A DNA stretch of 64,000 bases from Nocardia panacis (GTDB taxonomy: Bacteria > Actinomycetota > Actinomycetes > Mycobacteriales > Mycobacteriaceae), in assembly GCF_003598715.1 (NCBI RefSeq), contig NZ_QZFU01000013.1, forward strand, positions 1-64,000, read 5' to 3'. A program made the position numbers and the translations under genes. Positions 1 to 7,283 of the stretch are shown one piece after another. The first letter of the stretch is position 1. Every line of letters begins with the position of its first letter. The notes beneath the pieces are model-generated. The model made no database searches and had not been told where the DNA came from. It saw nothing but the letters and a program-made list of their open reading frames with translations.

Positions 1-219
1 GGCATCATCGCCGGGACCGTCGTCGACCTCGCCGGACAGATCGGCCGGGCTGTCCTGGCCGTGCCCCTACCTGCCCGCCGGGCCCGCGCCTGCCCCCGCG
101 TCGTCAAACGCGCCATCTCCAAGCACCCCGCCAAAGTCGGCATCGACCGCAACAGCTACCGCATCACGATCCACATCGAAGTCCTCAACCAAGGCTTGAC
201 GACACCGGCCAAGACTTAA
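1..219 (+). CDS. IS4-like transposase, C-terminal fragment (cut by window edge)
   Basis: An open frame runs from base 1 to a TAA at 217-219 and gives the last 72 residues of a protein. It contains a proline/arginine stretch PLPARRARACPRVVKRAISK followed by a short beta-like tail. An xCPRxVKRA motif near the C-terminus is typical of actinobacterial IS4-family DDE transposases. The catalytic DDE residues lie upstream of the window, so activity cannot be judged. No terminal inverted repeat was recognised in the 100 bases after the stop. The family call rests on memory of that motif only. Confidence 0.6.
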   Translation, partial: GIIAGTVVDLAGQIGRAVLAVPLPARRARACPRVVKRAISKHPAKVGIDRNSYRITIHIEVLNQGLTTPAKT

Positions 220-275
220 CTGCGCGGCATTGCCTATAGATCCCGCTGATCCGACCTCCGCCACCCGGTCCATGC

Positions 276-306
276 TTGACCTTGCCCCCGAGGGCAAGGT
301 TTACGG
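276..306 (+). promoter_or_regulatory. MerR-type promoter/operator of the merR-peroxiredoxin gene
   Basis: A -35 box TTGACC (276-281) runs into a perfect 9-bp inverted repeat, ACCTTGCCC at 279-287 and GGGCAAGGT at 292-300, with a 4-bp centre. A weak -10 (around 300-306) would sit about 19 bp from the -35. A palindrome inside an over-long spacer is the standard MerR-family operator architecture, which suggests autoregulation of the gene starting at 326. Confidence 0.6.
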
Positions 307-325
307 TCGGGAGCGAGGAGACCGC

Positions 326-1270
326 ATGCAGATTTCCGAGTTGGCCCACAGGACGGGCGCGTCGACCAAGGCCGTGCGCTACTACGAGCACCTGGGCTTG
401 ATCGCGCCGTCGCGGCTGAGCAATGGGTATCGCGACTATTCGGCCGATGATGTGCGGATCGTCGCGGAGATCCGCGCGCTGGCGGCGGTGGGTATCACCC
501 CGGCGCGGGCGGCGCCGTTCGTCGAATGTCTGCGCGACGGTCATCGGCACAGCGACGAATGCCCGACCTCGCTGGTGGCCTATCGCGATGCCATCGCGGT
601 GCTCGACGAGATGGTCGACGCGCTGAGGCTGCGGCGGCGGATCCTCGCGACGCGGCTGGAGCGGGCCGCGTCGCGCACCTTCGACAAGGAGAGACCAATC
701 ATGAGCGAATTCACGGCGCTGCCCGCCGGTCTGCCGATACCCGTCGATGACGGCGCGGCGGATCATCTTCCGGGCCTGCCGATTCCGGATCTCGTCTTGC
801 CGACCACCGGCGGGCAGGTTCGGCTGCGGGAGCTGCCGCAGGGGCGCACCATTCTCTACCTGTATCCGCTCACCGGCAGGCCCGGCGTCGATATCCCCGA
901 AGGGTGGGACGCGATTCCCGGTGCGCGCGGATGCACCACCGAGGCATGCGATTTCCGCGACCACTACGCACAGCTGCGGGCCGCGGGTGCGCGGGAGGTG
1001 TGGGGACTGTCCGGTCAGGATGTCGAGTATCAAGCCGAATTCGTCGCGCGCCTCAATCTTCCGTTTCGGATGCTCTCCGACGAGAATTTCGCGCTCGGTG
1101 CGGCATTGCACCTGCCGACCTTCGCCGCCGCGGGCCATCCGCGTTTGTACACCCGGATCACCCTCGTGGTGCGGGACGGTCGGATCGAGCATGTCTTCTA
1201 TCCGATCTTCCCGCCGAATACGCACGCCCAGCAGGTGCTCGACTGGTTGGCAGCCAATCCGATGGACTGA
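326..1270 (+). CDS. MerR-family HTH regulator fused to a PrxQ/BCP-like peroxiredoxin
   Basis: One uninterrupted frame of 314 aa. Residues 1-70 form a MerR winged helix (QISELAHRTGASTKAVRYYE, then SNGYRDY), followed by a helical dimerisation segment to about residue 120. From residue 126 the protein is a thioredoxin-fold peroxiredoxin. Its GCTTEAC motif gives a CX4C pair, C203 and C208, matching the peroxidatic and resolving cysteines of PrxQ/BCP enzymes. The start at 326 follows GGGAGCGAGGAG; the frame is open further upstream, but the MerR domain begins here. An internal ATG at 701 has its own Shine-Dalgarno, so free peroxiredoxin may also be made. The likely role is peroxide-responsive transcription control. 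Confidence 0.8.
   Translation: MQISELAHRTGASTKAVRYYEHLGLIAPSRLSNGYRDYSADDVRIVAEIRALAAVGITPARAAPFVECLRDGHRHSDECPTSLVAYRDAIAVLDEMVDALRLRRRILATRLERAASRTFDKERPIMSEFTALPAGLPIPVDDGAADHLPGLPIPDLVLPTTGGQVRLRELPQGRTILYLYPLTGRPGVDIPEGWDAIPGARGCTTEACDFRDHYAQLRAAGAREVWGLSGQDVEYQAEFVARLNLPFRMLSDENFALGAALHLPTFAAAGHPRLYTRITLVVRDGRIEHVFYPIFPPNTHAQQVLDWLAANPMD
686..703 (+). promoter_or_regulatory. Internal ribosome binding site and ATG for a stand-alone peroxiredoxin
   Basis: AAGGAGAG (686-693) lies 7-8 bases before an in-frame ATG at 701 inside the MerR-peroxiredoxin gene. It sits exactly at the junction between the regulator and the enzyme domain. This could be a relic of a lost stop codon between two genes or a working second start site. 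Confidence 0.55.
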
Positions 1271-1285
1271 CCGGACTATTCGGTG

Positions 1286-1323
1286 TTGCTAAGTACCGGT
1301 ATTCAGCGTTACTATGTACTAGT
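1286..1323 (+). promoter_or_regulatory. Promoter/operator of the padR operon
   Basis: A -35-like TTGCTA (1286-1291) and a -10-like TACTAT (1310-1315) are separated by 18 bp. The -10 is embedded in a small inverted repeat, ACTA (1311-1314) and TAGT (1320-1323), and CAGCG flanks it on both sides. This fits an autoregulatory PadR site, but the PadR contact bases were not identified. Confidence 0.4.
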
Positions 1324-1360
1324 AGTCAGCGTCGCCGAGTAGCCCGAAGGGGTGCGTTCC

Positions 1361-1690
1361 ATGAGCAAGCAGATGACCGAGATGCTCAAGGGAACGTTGG
1401 AGGGCATCGTCATCGCGATCCTGTCGCGCAGTCCCGCACACGGTTACGAGATCACGACGTGGCTGCGCGATCAGGGTTTCGCCGATATCGCCGAGGGCAC
1501 CGTCTACGCGCTCCTGGTCCGGATCGAACAGCGCGGCCTGGTCGATGTGCGGAAAGTCCCGTCGGAGAAGGGACCACCGCGCAAGGTGTACTCCCTCAAC
1601 ACGCGAGGGCAGGAATATCTCGAAGAATTCTGGAGGACGTGGAGCTTCCTCACAGACCGGCTCGAACAGCTCCACGAAGGAGGCAGATAA
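1361..1690 (+). CDS. PadR-family transcriptional regulator
   Basis: 109 aa with the typical PadR winged helix: an N-terminal helix MLKGTLEGIVIAILSRSPAH, then HGYEI, the recognition region EGTVYALLVRIEQRGLV, and a wing with EKGPPRKVYSLNTRGQEYL. It is the short, single-domain type (s-PadR). The ATG at 1361 was preferred over GTG 1352 because GAAGGGG sits about 9 bases upstream. It is followed 2 bases after its stop by a DUF1048 gene. That pairing is common in Gram-positive genomes and suggests PadR represses the pair in response to a drug or stress signal. The specific ligand is unknown. Confidence 0.9.
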   Translation: MSKQMTEMLKGTLEGIVIAILSRSPAHGYEITTWLRDQGFADIAEGTVYALLVRIEQRGLVDVRKVPSEKGPPRKVYSLNTRGQEYLEEFWRTWSFLTDRLEQLHEGGR

Positions 1691-1692
1691 CC

Positions 1693-2058
1693 ATGTCGGA
1701 TGCGGGAAACGGCGGCTTCATCGCCAAGGTGGTCGGCCCCAAACTGCGGTGGCGCAAGTACAAGGCGCGGGTGGAACGGCTTCCGTCGAACTATCGCGAG
1801 GCAGTCGAGGCGATCGAGCGATACACCATGCACTTCGTGCCGATCGACACCGACCGCGAGGTAGCGAAATACGAGGACCTGGTCGACCTGTTCGAACAGG
1901 CCGCGGCCGACGGGACTCCGATCCGCCAGATAGTCGGCGCGGATCCGGTGGAGTTCGTGGAGACCTTCGTCAAGAACTACACGGAGGGCGGCTTCGTCCC
2001 CGCCCGTGCCCGCAAACAGTTGATCGAGGCGATCGCGCGGGCCGGATCCCGTGGGTGA
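1693..2058 (+). CDS. DUF1048 family protein
   Basis: 121 aa, predicted soluble and mostly helical, with KLRWRKYKARVERLPSNYREAVEAIERYTMHF near the N-terminus and a C-terminal helix ending ARKQLIEAIARAG. This matches the DUF1048 family (small ferritin-like helical proteins usually encoded directly after padR). The spacing to padR is 2 bases, so the two are almost certainly cotranscribed. No catalytic motif or signal peptide is visible and no molecular function is known for the family. Confidence 0.75.
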   Translation: MSDAGNGGFIAKVVGPKLRWRKYKARVERLPSNYREAVEAIERYTMHFVPIDTDREVAKYEDLVDLFEQAAADGTPIRQIVGADPVEFVETFVKNYTEGGFVPARARKQLIEAIARAGSRG

Positions 2059-2061
2059 GGT

Positions 2062-2634
2062 TCAGTTCGGTGCCCGCTCTAGCAGTGCGGTGGCCATTCG
2101 CTGAACGGAACGGGTGAAATGTCGGGGGTCTTCGGGGGAGGTCGTGTGGCGGATCAGGTCGCCATCGAAGACGGCCAGGATGGCGTGCGCGAGGAAGTCG
2201 GCGTCGAGATCAGGGCGTTCGTCGGCGAATAGGGCGCGGAGGTGGCGGTGCCAGGCCTGGTAGCTGGGGTCGCGGTATTTGTCCTCGGCGCAGGCTTGGT
2301 CGTGTGCGGAGAGCAGTACCGCATTGCCTTCGGCGATGGCACCCAATCGCTCGAGGAAGGCGCTGAGTCTTTCCCGAGCGGGCGCGCCCGCCCCGAGGGG
2401 TGGCGGGCCATTCGTGATCGCTTCGCGCAACTCGCGCGACCTTTCCGCCAAGAGCGCCTGGAGGAGTCCGGCGCGATTGCCGAAGCGGCGGAATACGGTG
2501 CCTTTGCCGACGCCGGCGCGGGCGGCGACACGATCGAGCGATACATGCTCCCCGCCGCCTTCGGCCAGTAGCTGTTCGGCCGCGTCCAGGACCGCGCGAC
2601 GGTTGCGGATCGCGTCGGCGCGCTGTTCGGTCAA
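2062..2634 (-). CDS. TetR-family repressor of the adjacent oxidoreductase
   Basis: 190 aa from TTG 2634. The frame is open further upstream, but that would place the start inside the operator region, whereas TTG 2634 has GGGAG 7 bases before it and gives a normal TetR length. The HTH is at residues 10-55 (RRAVLDAAEQLLAEGGGEHV, then GVGKGTVFRRFGNRAGLLQAL). The C-terminal half is a helical ligand domain. The gene is divergent from the MDR oxidoreductase at 2730, with a three-half-site operator between them. It therefore probably represses itself and that enzyme. Confidence 0.88.
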   Translation of the reverse strand: MTEQRADAIRNRRAVLDAAEQLLAEGGGEHVSLDRVAARAGVGKGTVFRRFGNRAGLLQALLAERSRELREAITNGPPPLGAGAPARERLSAFLERLGAIAEGNAVLLSAHDQACAEDKYRDPSYQAWHRHLRALFADERPDLDADFLAHAILAVFDGDLIRHTTSPEDPRHFTRSVQRMATALLERAPN

Positions 2635-2663
2635 GTCGACACTCCCATAGAGGCGGACTGTTG

Positions 2664-2708
2664 GTCCGGATATGCTAGCATCCGCTATCCGGACTATCAG
2701 TCCGGATA
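2664..2708. promoter_or_regulatory. Three-half-site TetR operator between tetR and the oxidoreductase gene
   Basis: The 9-mer GTCCGGATA occurs at 2664-2672 and 2700-2708, and its exact complement TATCCGGAC occurs at 2686-2694. The second and third copies form a perfect palindrome with a 5-bp centre. The first and second form a wider one, with the small palindrome ATGCTAGCAT between them. The sites cover the presumed promoters of both divergent genes. Confidence 0.7.
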
Positions 2709-2729
2709 AATCTACGGAGGAAGTCACCG

Positions 2730-3644
2730 ATGGAAATGCGCGCGCTCATTGTCGATCCCGATGCGCCCGGTTCGCTGCGACTCGGGATGGTCGCCGAACC
2801 GGATCCGGCACCCGATCAGTTGCTGCTCGACGTACGACATATCTCGCTCAACCGGGGCGAAGTGGCCTTCGCGGGTCTCCGTCCGGCCGGAACCGTGCAC
2901 GGCTACGACGCCTCGGGTGTCGTCCTGCGCGCGGCGGCGGACGGCAGCGGACCCGCCGCCGGAACCAAGGTCGCCGCATTCGGCGCAGGTGCGTGGGCGC
3001 AGCGCATGGCCGTGGACACCTTCTCGGTGGCCGAGGTCCCGGCCGGAGTCGACCTCGCCGACGCGGCGGCCCTGCCCATGGCAGGAATCAGCGCGCTGCG
3101 CACGCTGCGTTCCCGCGACATCCTGGGGCGGCGGGTATTGATCACGGGTGCGGCAGGCGGCGTCGGGCGGTACGCGATCCAGTTGGCGGCCCTGGGCGGC
3201 GCCCATGTCATCGCCTCGGTGGGATCGGCGCCCCGCAAGGCGGGATTGGCGGAATTGGGTGCGCACCAAGTGATGGTCGGCCTGGAAGATATCGATCGGC
3301 CTGTCGATCTCATCCTCGATACCGTCGGCGGGTCGCAATTGACCGCCGCCTGGCAACTTCTCGCGCCGGGCGGCGATGTGCAGTCCATCGGCTGGGCATC
3401 CGACGAGCCCGCGGTGTTCGCTGCGCACTCACTGTTCTCCCTCGGGCCGTCCAAGACGATCAGTACCTTCGGCGACGTCCGCGCGGTCGGTCCCGACCTG
3501 GCAACTCTGCTGGAATTCGTTGCCGCCGGTAGGCTTTCGCCGGAGGTGGGCTGGCGCGGTTCCCTGGAGCAGATCGCCGTCGCGACGAAGGCGCTGCTGG
3601 ACCGGAGTATCGCGGGCAAGGCGGTCTTGGACATAGCCGACTGA
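2730..3644 (+). CDS. Zinc-independent MDR-family NAD(P)H:quinone oxidoreductase
   Basis: 304 aa. It has an N-terminal GroES-like domain (residues 1-110, SLNRGEV and HGYDASGVV) and a Rossmann cofactor domain with GAAGGVGRYAIQLAALGGAHV at about 137-157. It lacks the structural zinc cysteine cluster of alcohol dehydrogenases, which places it with quinone oxidoreductase/enoyl reductase-like MDR enzymes. The ATG is preceded by GGAGGAAG at 8-bp spacing. The divergent TetR and shared operator suggest induction by an electrophile or quinone. The substrate is not evident. Confidence 0.85.
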   Translation: MEMRALIVDPDAPGSLRLGMVAEPDPAPDQLLLDVRHISLNRGEVAFAGLRPAGTVHGYDASGVVLRAAADGSGPAAGTKVAAFGAGAWAQRMAVDTFSVAEVPAGVDLADAAALPMAGISALRTLRSRDILGRRVLITGAAGGVGRYAIQLAALGGAHVIASVGSAPRKAGLAELGAHQVMVGLEDIDRPVDLILDTVGGSQLTAAWQLLAPGGDVQSIGWASDEPAVFAAHSLFSLGPSKTISTFGDVRAVGPDLATLLEFVAAGRLSPEVGWRGSLEQIAVATKALLDRSIAGKAVLDIAD

Positions 3645-3663
3645 CCGAAAGGCGCGGCTCGAC

Positions 3664-4488
3664 ATGGACAGCGGTGAGCAAATGGACGAGAAGAACCGGC
3701 TCGGTTCATCATTCGGCACCGCGGCGGCCGTATACGCCGAACACCGTCCGGACTACGCAGAGTTGGCGGTGCGGTGGGCGCTCGAACACGCACCCGGACC
3801 GCGAGTTCTCGACCTCGGGGCGGGCACCGGCAAGCTGACGGCCACGCTGTGCGCGTCGGGCGCGGAAGTCGTTGCGGTCGAACCCGATTCGGAGATGCTG
3901 ACCGAACTGCGCCGCGCACTGCCGGATGTTCGCGCGCTGCGGGGGAGTGCCGAGGAGATCCCGTTGCCGGACGGGTCGGTCGATGCCGTGGTGGCGGGCA
4001 ATGCCATGCACTGGTTCGATATGAACCGCGCCGGACCGGAGATCGCCCGAGTCCTCGCACCCGCGGGTGTCCTCGCCGGACTGTGGAATGTCGTGGACGA
4101 TCGAGTCGACTGGGTCGTCGATCTCGCGAGAATCGGTGGCAGCGCGGTCATCGGGCCGCGCGATACCCCCGCCAGTTGGCGCGCGGAGACGGCCGACATC
4201 TATCGGCCCGAATCCGGTGCGGCCCAATTCGACTCGCTCGAGCAGGCCCAGTTCCCGCACGGGCAGCAGCGCACTGCCGACTCCCTCGTCGCCACGCTCG
4301 CCACGCGGGCGGGAATGCTCGTCATGCCGGAACCGCAGCAGCAGGCCACGCTGGGCCGCATCCGCGCCTTCCTCACGAGCCGCGCCGAGACCGCGCATGG
4401 CGAGTTCACCCTCCCGATGCTGACCTGCGTCTCGCGGGTTCGACGAATCGCCGAAGTGCGGCGCCTCCCACCACCGACGGTTCGCTAG
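3664..4488 (+). CDS. Class I SAM-dependent methyltransferase
   Basis: 274 aa with Rossmann motif I VLDLGAGTGKLT (around residue 47), the acidic motif VVAVEPDSEML, and motif VDAVVAGNAMHWFD, as in UbiE/Methyltransf_11 enzymes. The start could also be ATG 3682 (MDEKNRLGSSFG), which has GGTGAG just upstream. The gene lies 19 bases after the oxidoreductase and probably belongs to the same transcript. Substrate unknown. Its TAG stop doubles as the start of a TAGGGT -10 box for the next small gene. Confidence 0.85.
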   Translation: MDSGEQMDEKNRLGSSFGTAAAVYAEHRPDYAELAVRWALEHAPGPRVLDLGAGTGKLTATLCASGAEVVAVEPDSEMLTELRRALPDVRALRGSAEEIPLPDGSVDAVVAGNAMHWFDMNRAGPEIARVLAPAGVLAGLWNVVDDRVDWVVDLARIGGSAVIGPRDTPASWRAETADIYRPESGAAQFDSLEQAQFPHGQQRTADSLVATLATRAGMLVMPEPQQQATLGRIRAFLTSRAETAHGEFTLPMLTCVSRVRRIAEVRRLPPPTVR

Positions 4489-4498
4489 GGTCGGACGC

Positions 4499-4612
4499 AT
4501 GGAGTGGAGTTTTCTTACGGCAGAGCAGCTTTCGGCCACTCCGCGCGCGGGCGAAGCGACCCCGGATGATCAGATCGAGGCGGCGATCAACGCGATCCGG
4601 GCGCCGAAATGA
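4499..4612 (+). CDS. Small 37-aa ORF, translationally coupled to the next gene
   Basis: Starts MEWSFLTAEQLSATPRAG and ends NAIRAPK. Seven bases upstream of its ATG is TAGGGT (4486-4491), the arrangement of a leaderless actinobacterial gene. Its stop overlaps the next start (ATGA, 4609-4612). I do not recognise the peptide. It has no signal or membrane segment, and the coupling suggests it is either a genuine small partner or a regulatory upstream ORF. Confidence 0.5.
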   Translation: MEWSFLTAEQLSATPRAGEATPDDQIEAAINAIRAPK

Positions 4613-5184
4613 CCGACCGGAGCCGACGGCTGGTCCTGCGGGACGGCGTCGACGAATCCGCCGTGGCGGAACTGGCCGCACTGCTCGGCTGGCCGCTGCG
4701 CGCCGACATCCCCGCGGACCGGCAGGAGTGGACGCCACGCCAGGTCGCTTGGTACGTCGGCCCGGCCATCGCCCTCACCTACGTCGAGGATCTACTCTCC
4801 GGGTTCCCCTATGTGATGATCACCGGTTCGGATGAGAAGGTCCTGAGCGCCACCGTGGAGCTCGCGGAACAGAAGCTGAACACCTGGCGACTCGCCGAGC
4901 TCATCGGCGACGTCGACCCCGAAGCGGATCCGGCGACCTACGCCGAATCGGTGCTGCGCCTGGGGATGGGAGCGCCGGTGGAATTCGATGAGGAATTCTT
5001 CGGAACCCTGCGCCGGGCACTGCGCAGCGGCGCGGCGGACGTCCGGCAGAGCGCGGTGTGGGCGATCACGTACGAGCCGTGGCCCGCCTATGCGACGTTG
5101 TTGGAGGAATTCCTGGACAACGAGCCCGACCAGGCGATAGCCGACCTCGCCCTGAACGTACTCGAGGAGCTGGCCGCGATGTGA
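4609..5184 (+). CDS. Hypothetical soluble protein, 191 aa
   Basis: The start overlaps the stop of the preceding 37-aa ORF (ATGA). The protein is acidic and predicted all-helical in its C-terminal half. The repeats RRALRSGAADVRQSAVWAIT and ALNVLEELAAM look like HEAT-type helices, and the N-terminus (LAALLGWPLRAD) could be a small separate domain. No catalytic motif, signal peptide or membrane segment is seen. I do not recognise the family. Confidence 0.6.
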   Translation: MTDRSRRLVLRDGVDESAVAELAALLGWPLRADIPADRQEWTPRQVAWYVGPAIALTYVEDLLSGFPYVMITGSDEKVLSATVELAEQKLNTWRLAELIGDVDPEADPATYAESVLRLGMGAPVEFDEEFFGTLRRALRSGAADVRQSAVWAITYEPWPAYATLLEEFLDNEPDQAIADLALNVLEELAAM

Positions 5185-5321
5185 AGGGTCCGGCGTCGGC
5201 AATTCGAGAGGTGTTCCAGCACAACGTAGTTCGACAAGGATGCACCGAAATGTCGCTGCGGCGACAGTCGTCGCGAAAAAGCCCGTGCCCGAATTTCGGT
5301 GCGTAGCTAGCATCTACCGGC

Positions 5322-6224
5322 GTGGTCGACATTGAGATACCCGCGGGATTGATCGAGTCGCAGTACACCTACGCGGGTTCGGTCGGTCGCGCTTTCATCG
5401 CGGCACTGCCCGCACTGGTGGACGAACTGCTGCGGCGGTGGGAACTGCGGGTCGACGGTCCCTCGATGCACGGTATGGCCGCGCTCGTGCTGCCGGTGGT
5501 TCGGCCCGACGGCAGGCCCGCCGCGATCAAGTTCCAGATCCTGGACGAGGAGACCGAAGGAGAACCGGAGGCGCTGCGACTGTGGGCCGGTCACGGCGCC
5601 GCGCGCCTGCTCGATTACGACGACCGGACCGGGACGCTGCTGCTCGAACGCCTCGACCCGCGCCGGATGCTGTCGACGATATGCGATCAGGGGGGCGCGC
5701 AAACGCGGCAGGCGGTGCTCGTCATCGCCGAACTCCTCGCCCGACTGACCGCCGTCCCCGCACCCACGGGAATGCGCCGCCTCGGTGATATCGCCGCGCG
5801 GATGCTGACCGATCTCCCCGCGGCGCTCGCCGCGATCGACGACCCGGACGAGCGCGCACTGCTCGACCACTGCGGCGGCGCGGTCGGCGAAGTCATCGCC
5901 GAACCCGGTGCGCGACTACTGCATTGGGACCTGCACTTCGAGAACGTCGTGGCGGGCGACCGCGAACCCTGGCTCGCCATCGACCCGAAACCACTCGCCG
6001 GTGATCCCGGATTCGATCTTCTTCCGGCCATCGACAACAGATTCGACCCCGACGACGTGCTCTGGCGCTTCGACGCGATGACCGAGATCCTGCAACTCGA
6101 TCGGCAGCGAGCCAAGGCATGGACCCTGGGACGGGTATTGCAGAACTCCCTCTGGGAGATCCAGGACGGACGACCTCTGGTGCCGCACCACCTCGAGGTG
6201 GCACGGCAGTTGAAGGCGCGGTGA
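5322..6224 (+). CDS. APH(6)/hydroxyurea phosphotransferase-type antibiotic kinase
   Basis: 300 aa. The phosphotransferase loop LLHWDLHFENVVAG (around residue 203) carries the catalytic Asp and Asn, followed by IDPKPLAGDPGFDLLPAIDN, which supplies the metal-binding DPK and the DPxFD motif characteristic of streptomycin 6-phosphotransferase and hydroxyurea phosphotransferases. An N-terminal lobe with AAIKFQ precedes it. The GTG start is probably leaderless: TAGCAT (5308-5313) lies 8 bases upstream. Whether it gives streptomycin resistance cannot be told from sequence; chromosomal actinobacterial members are often silent or act on other substrates. Confidence 0.82.
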   Translation: MVDIEIPAGLIESQYTYAGSVGRAFIAALPALVDELLRRWELRVDGPSMHGMAALVLPVVRPDGRPAAIKFQILDEETEGEPEALRLWAGHGAARLLDYDDRTGTLLLERLDPRRMLSTICDQGGAQTRQAVLVIAELLARLTAVPAPTGMRRLGDIAARMLTDLPAALAAIDDPDERALLDHCGGAVGEVIAEPGARLLHWDLHFENVVAGDREPWLAIDPKPLAGDPGFDLLPAIDNRFDPDDVLWRFDAMTEILQLDRQRAKAWTLGRVLQNSLWEIQDGRPLVPHHLEVARQLKAR

Positions 6225-6415
6225 ACCGACACTACCGGCGGGCCGCCCTGGTCAGCAGGCCGTCGATGGCGAGGTGGAATATCTGGAACGGCCTCGACGA
6301 CAACAACGATCGCGCGGCGACCGTGATCACCGCATTCCTCGACGACGAACCCGCACCACTGCCCAACTATCCGACCGCGAAGGACATCCCGACCTTCCTG
6401 AGTCGACACGAGTAG
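6221..6415 (+). CDS. Small hypothetical protein, 64 aa
   Basis: A GTG overlaps the stop of the preceding kinase gene (GTGA, 6221-6224). A shorter version would start at ATG 6266 (MARWNIWNGLDDNNDRAATV). Codon third positions are mostly G/C, like real genes here. No motif recognised. It may be a real cotranscribed small gene, but the evidence is limited to coupling and codon use. Confidence 0.4.
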   Translation: MNRHYRRAALVSRPSMARWNIWNGLDDNNDRAATVITAFLDDEPAPLPNYPTAKDIPTFLSRHE

Positions 6416-6455
6416 TCGACTCTCGCGGCGCAGGCCGAGCGAAAGTCGCTTCCCG

Positions 6456-6743
6456 CTAGTGGAATTCACCCTTCGGCAGGCGGTCGCGCGCGGTATCGGG
6501 CCACCCCGCCTCGCTGATATCCAGCGTCCAACCCGCGGGCGGCGTCGTGAAATCCATCCACCGATCATTGCCGAGGTACAGCGACCACAACTCCTCGTCC
6601 GGGAAGTTGCCGAGTCGGACATGCAATGTCTGAGTGGGGGTTTCGCCGATCATCCAGAACTTCTCGTCCGGATCCTCACGGAAGACGACCGTCGCGGCGA
6701 GCGCCTGCTCCAGATCGGCCACGGTATCGGAACGCTTGACCAT
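6456..6743 (-). CDS. Hypothetical 95-aa protein at the end of the WXG operon
   Basis: Starts MVKRSDTVADLEQALAATVV and contains several aromatic residues in a probable beta-sheet core (EKFWMIGETPTQTLHVRLGN, LYLGNDRWMDF). No signal peptide. It lies 9 bases after the LpqN-like gene on the same strand, so it is probably the last gene of that operon. It could be an immunity or chaperone partner of the upstream WXG protein; that is inference from position only. Confidence 0.65.
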   Translation of the reverse strand: MVKRSDTVADLEQALAATVVFREDPDEKFWMIGETPTQTLHVRLGNFPDEELWSLYLGNDRWMDFTTPPAGWTLDISEAGWPDTARDRLPKGEFH

Positions 6744-6752
6744 CGGTACCTC

Positions 6753-7283
6753 TCAGTCCTCGAGCGTCGCGTGGTACACAACTCTGTCCAGCAAGGTACC
6801 GTAACGTGGTGCGTCGGCGGCCGTACCGGTCACCTGGAGCAGATACCCGACATTCCCACGCTGATACACCGCGTATCTGGTCGCGGTGTAGAGCGTGCGA
6901 GCATTGTCCGAGTAGGTGCCCGACTGGAAGGTCCAGCCCGAATGCCGGTTCGCCGCAGGCATTCTGGTGGCCCGCTCCTCGCGCCAGGTGGGCAGTCGCC
7001 GCGATTCGGTGAACGCGTGGTCCAGGACAGCGCCGAGCTCGGCATCCAGGATGACCCTGGTGCAGACGACGACGATATTGGTGCCGAAACCCGGTTGCGG
7101 CCGTTCGGGTTTCCTGGCGAACACGTGCAGATAACCCGCCTGTCGGGCGTCGAGTTCGACCCAGGTGTCCGCATCGAGATCGAGGGATACCCGGCCCGGC
7201 AGTGTCGCGGAGTCGGTCACCCGGTACACACTGTCCGCGAGATCGGACAGGGCCGCGTAGATGGTCGGGGCGCGATCGCTCAA
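6753..7283 (-). CDS. LpqN-like protein of a WXG/ESX operon
   Basis: 176 aa. The start is assigned to TTG 7283, which overlaps the upstream stop as TTGA. The sequence resembles the mycobacterial LpqN/LpqT family fold: a long domain with PGRVSLDLDADTWVEL, NIVVVCTRVILDAELGAVLDHAF, and NVGYLLQVTGTAADAPRYG near the C-terminus. Unlike LpqN itself there is no signal peptide or lipobox, so this copy would be cytosolic unless exported with its operon partners. Genes of this family are often found beside WXG100 proteins. Confidence 0.65.
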   Translation of the reverse strand: MSDRAPTIYAALSDLADSVYRVTDSATLPGRVSLDLDADTWVELDARQAGYLHVFARKPERPQPGFGTNIVVVCTRVILDAELGAVLDHAFTESRRLPTWREERATRMPAANRHSGWTFQSGTYSDNARTLYTATRYAVYQRGNVGYLLQVTGTAADAPRYGTLLDRVVYHATLED

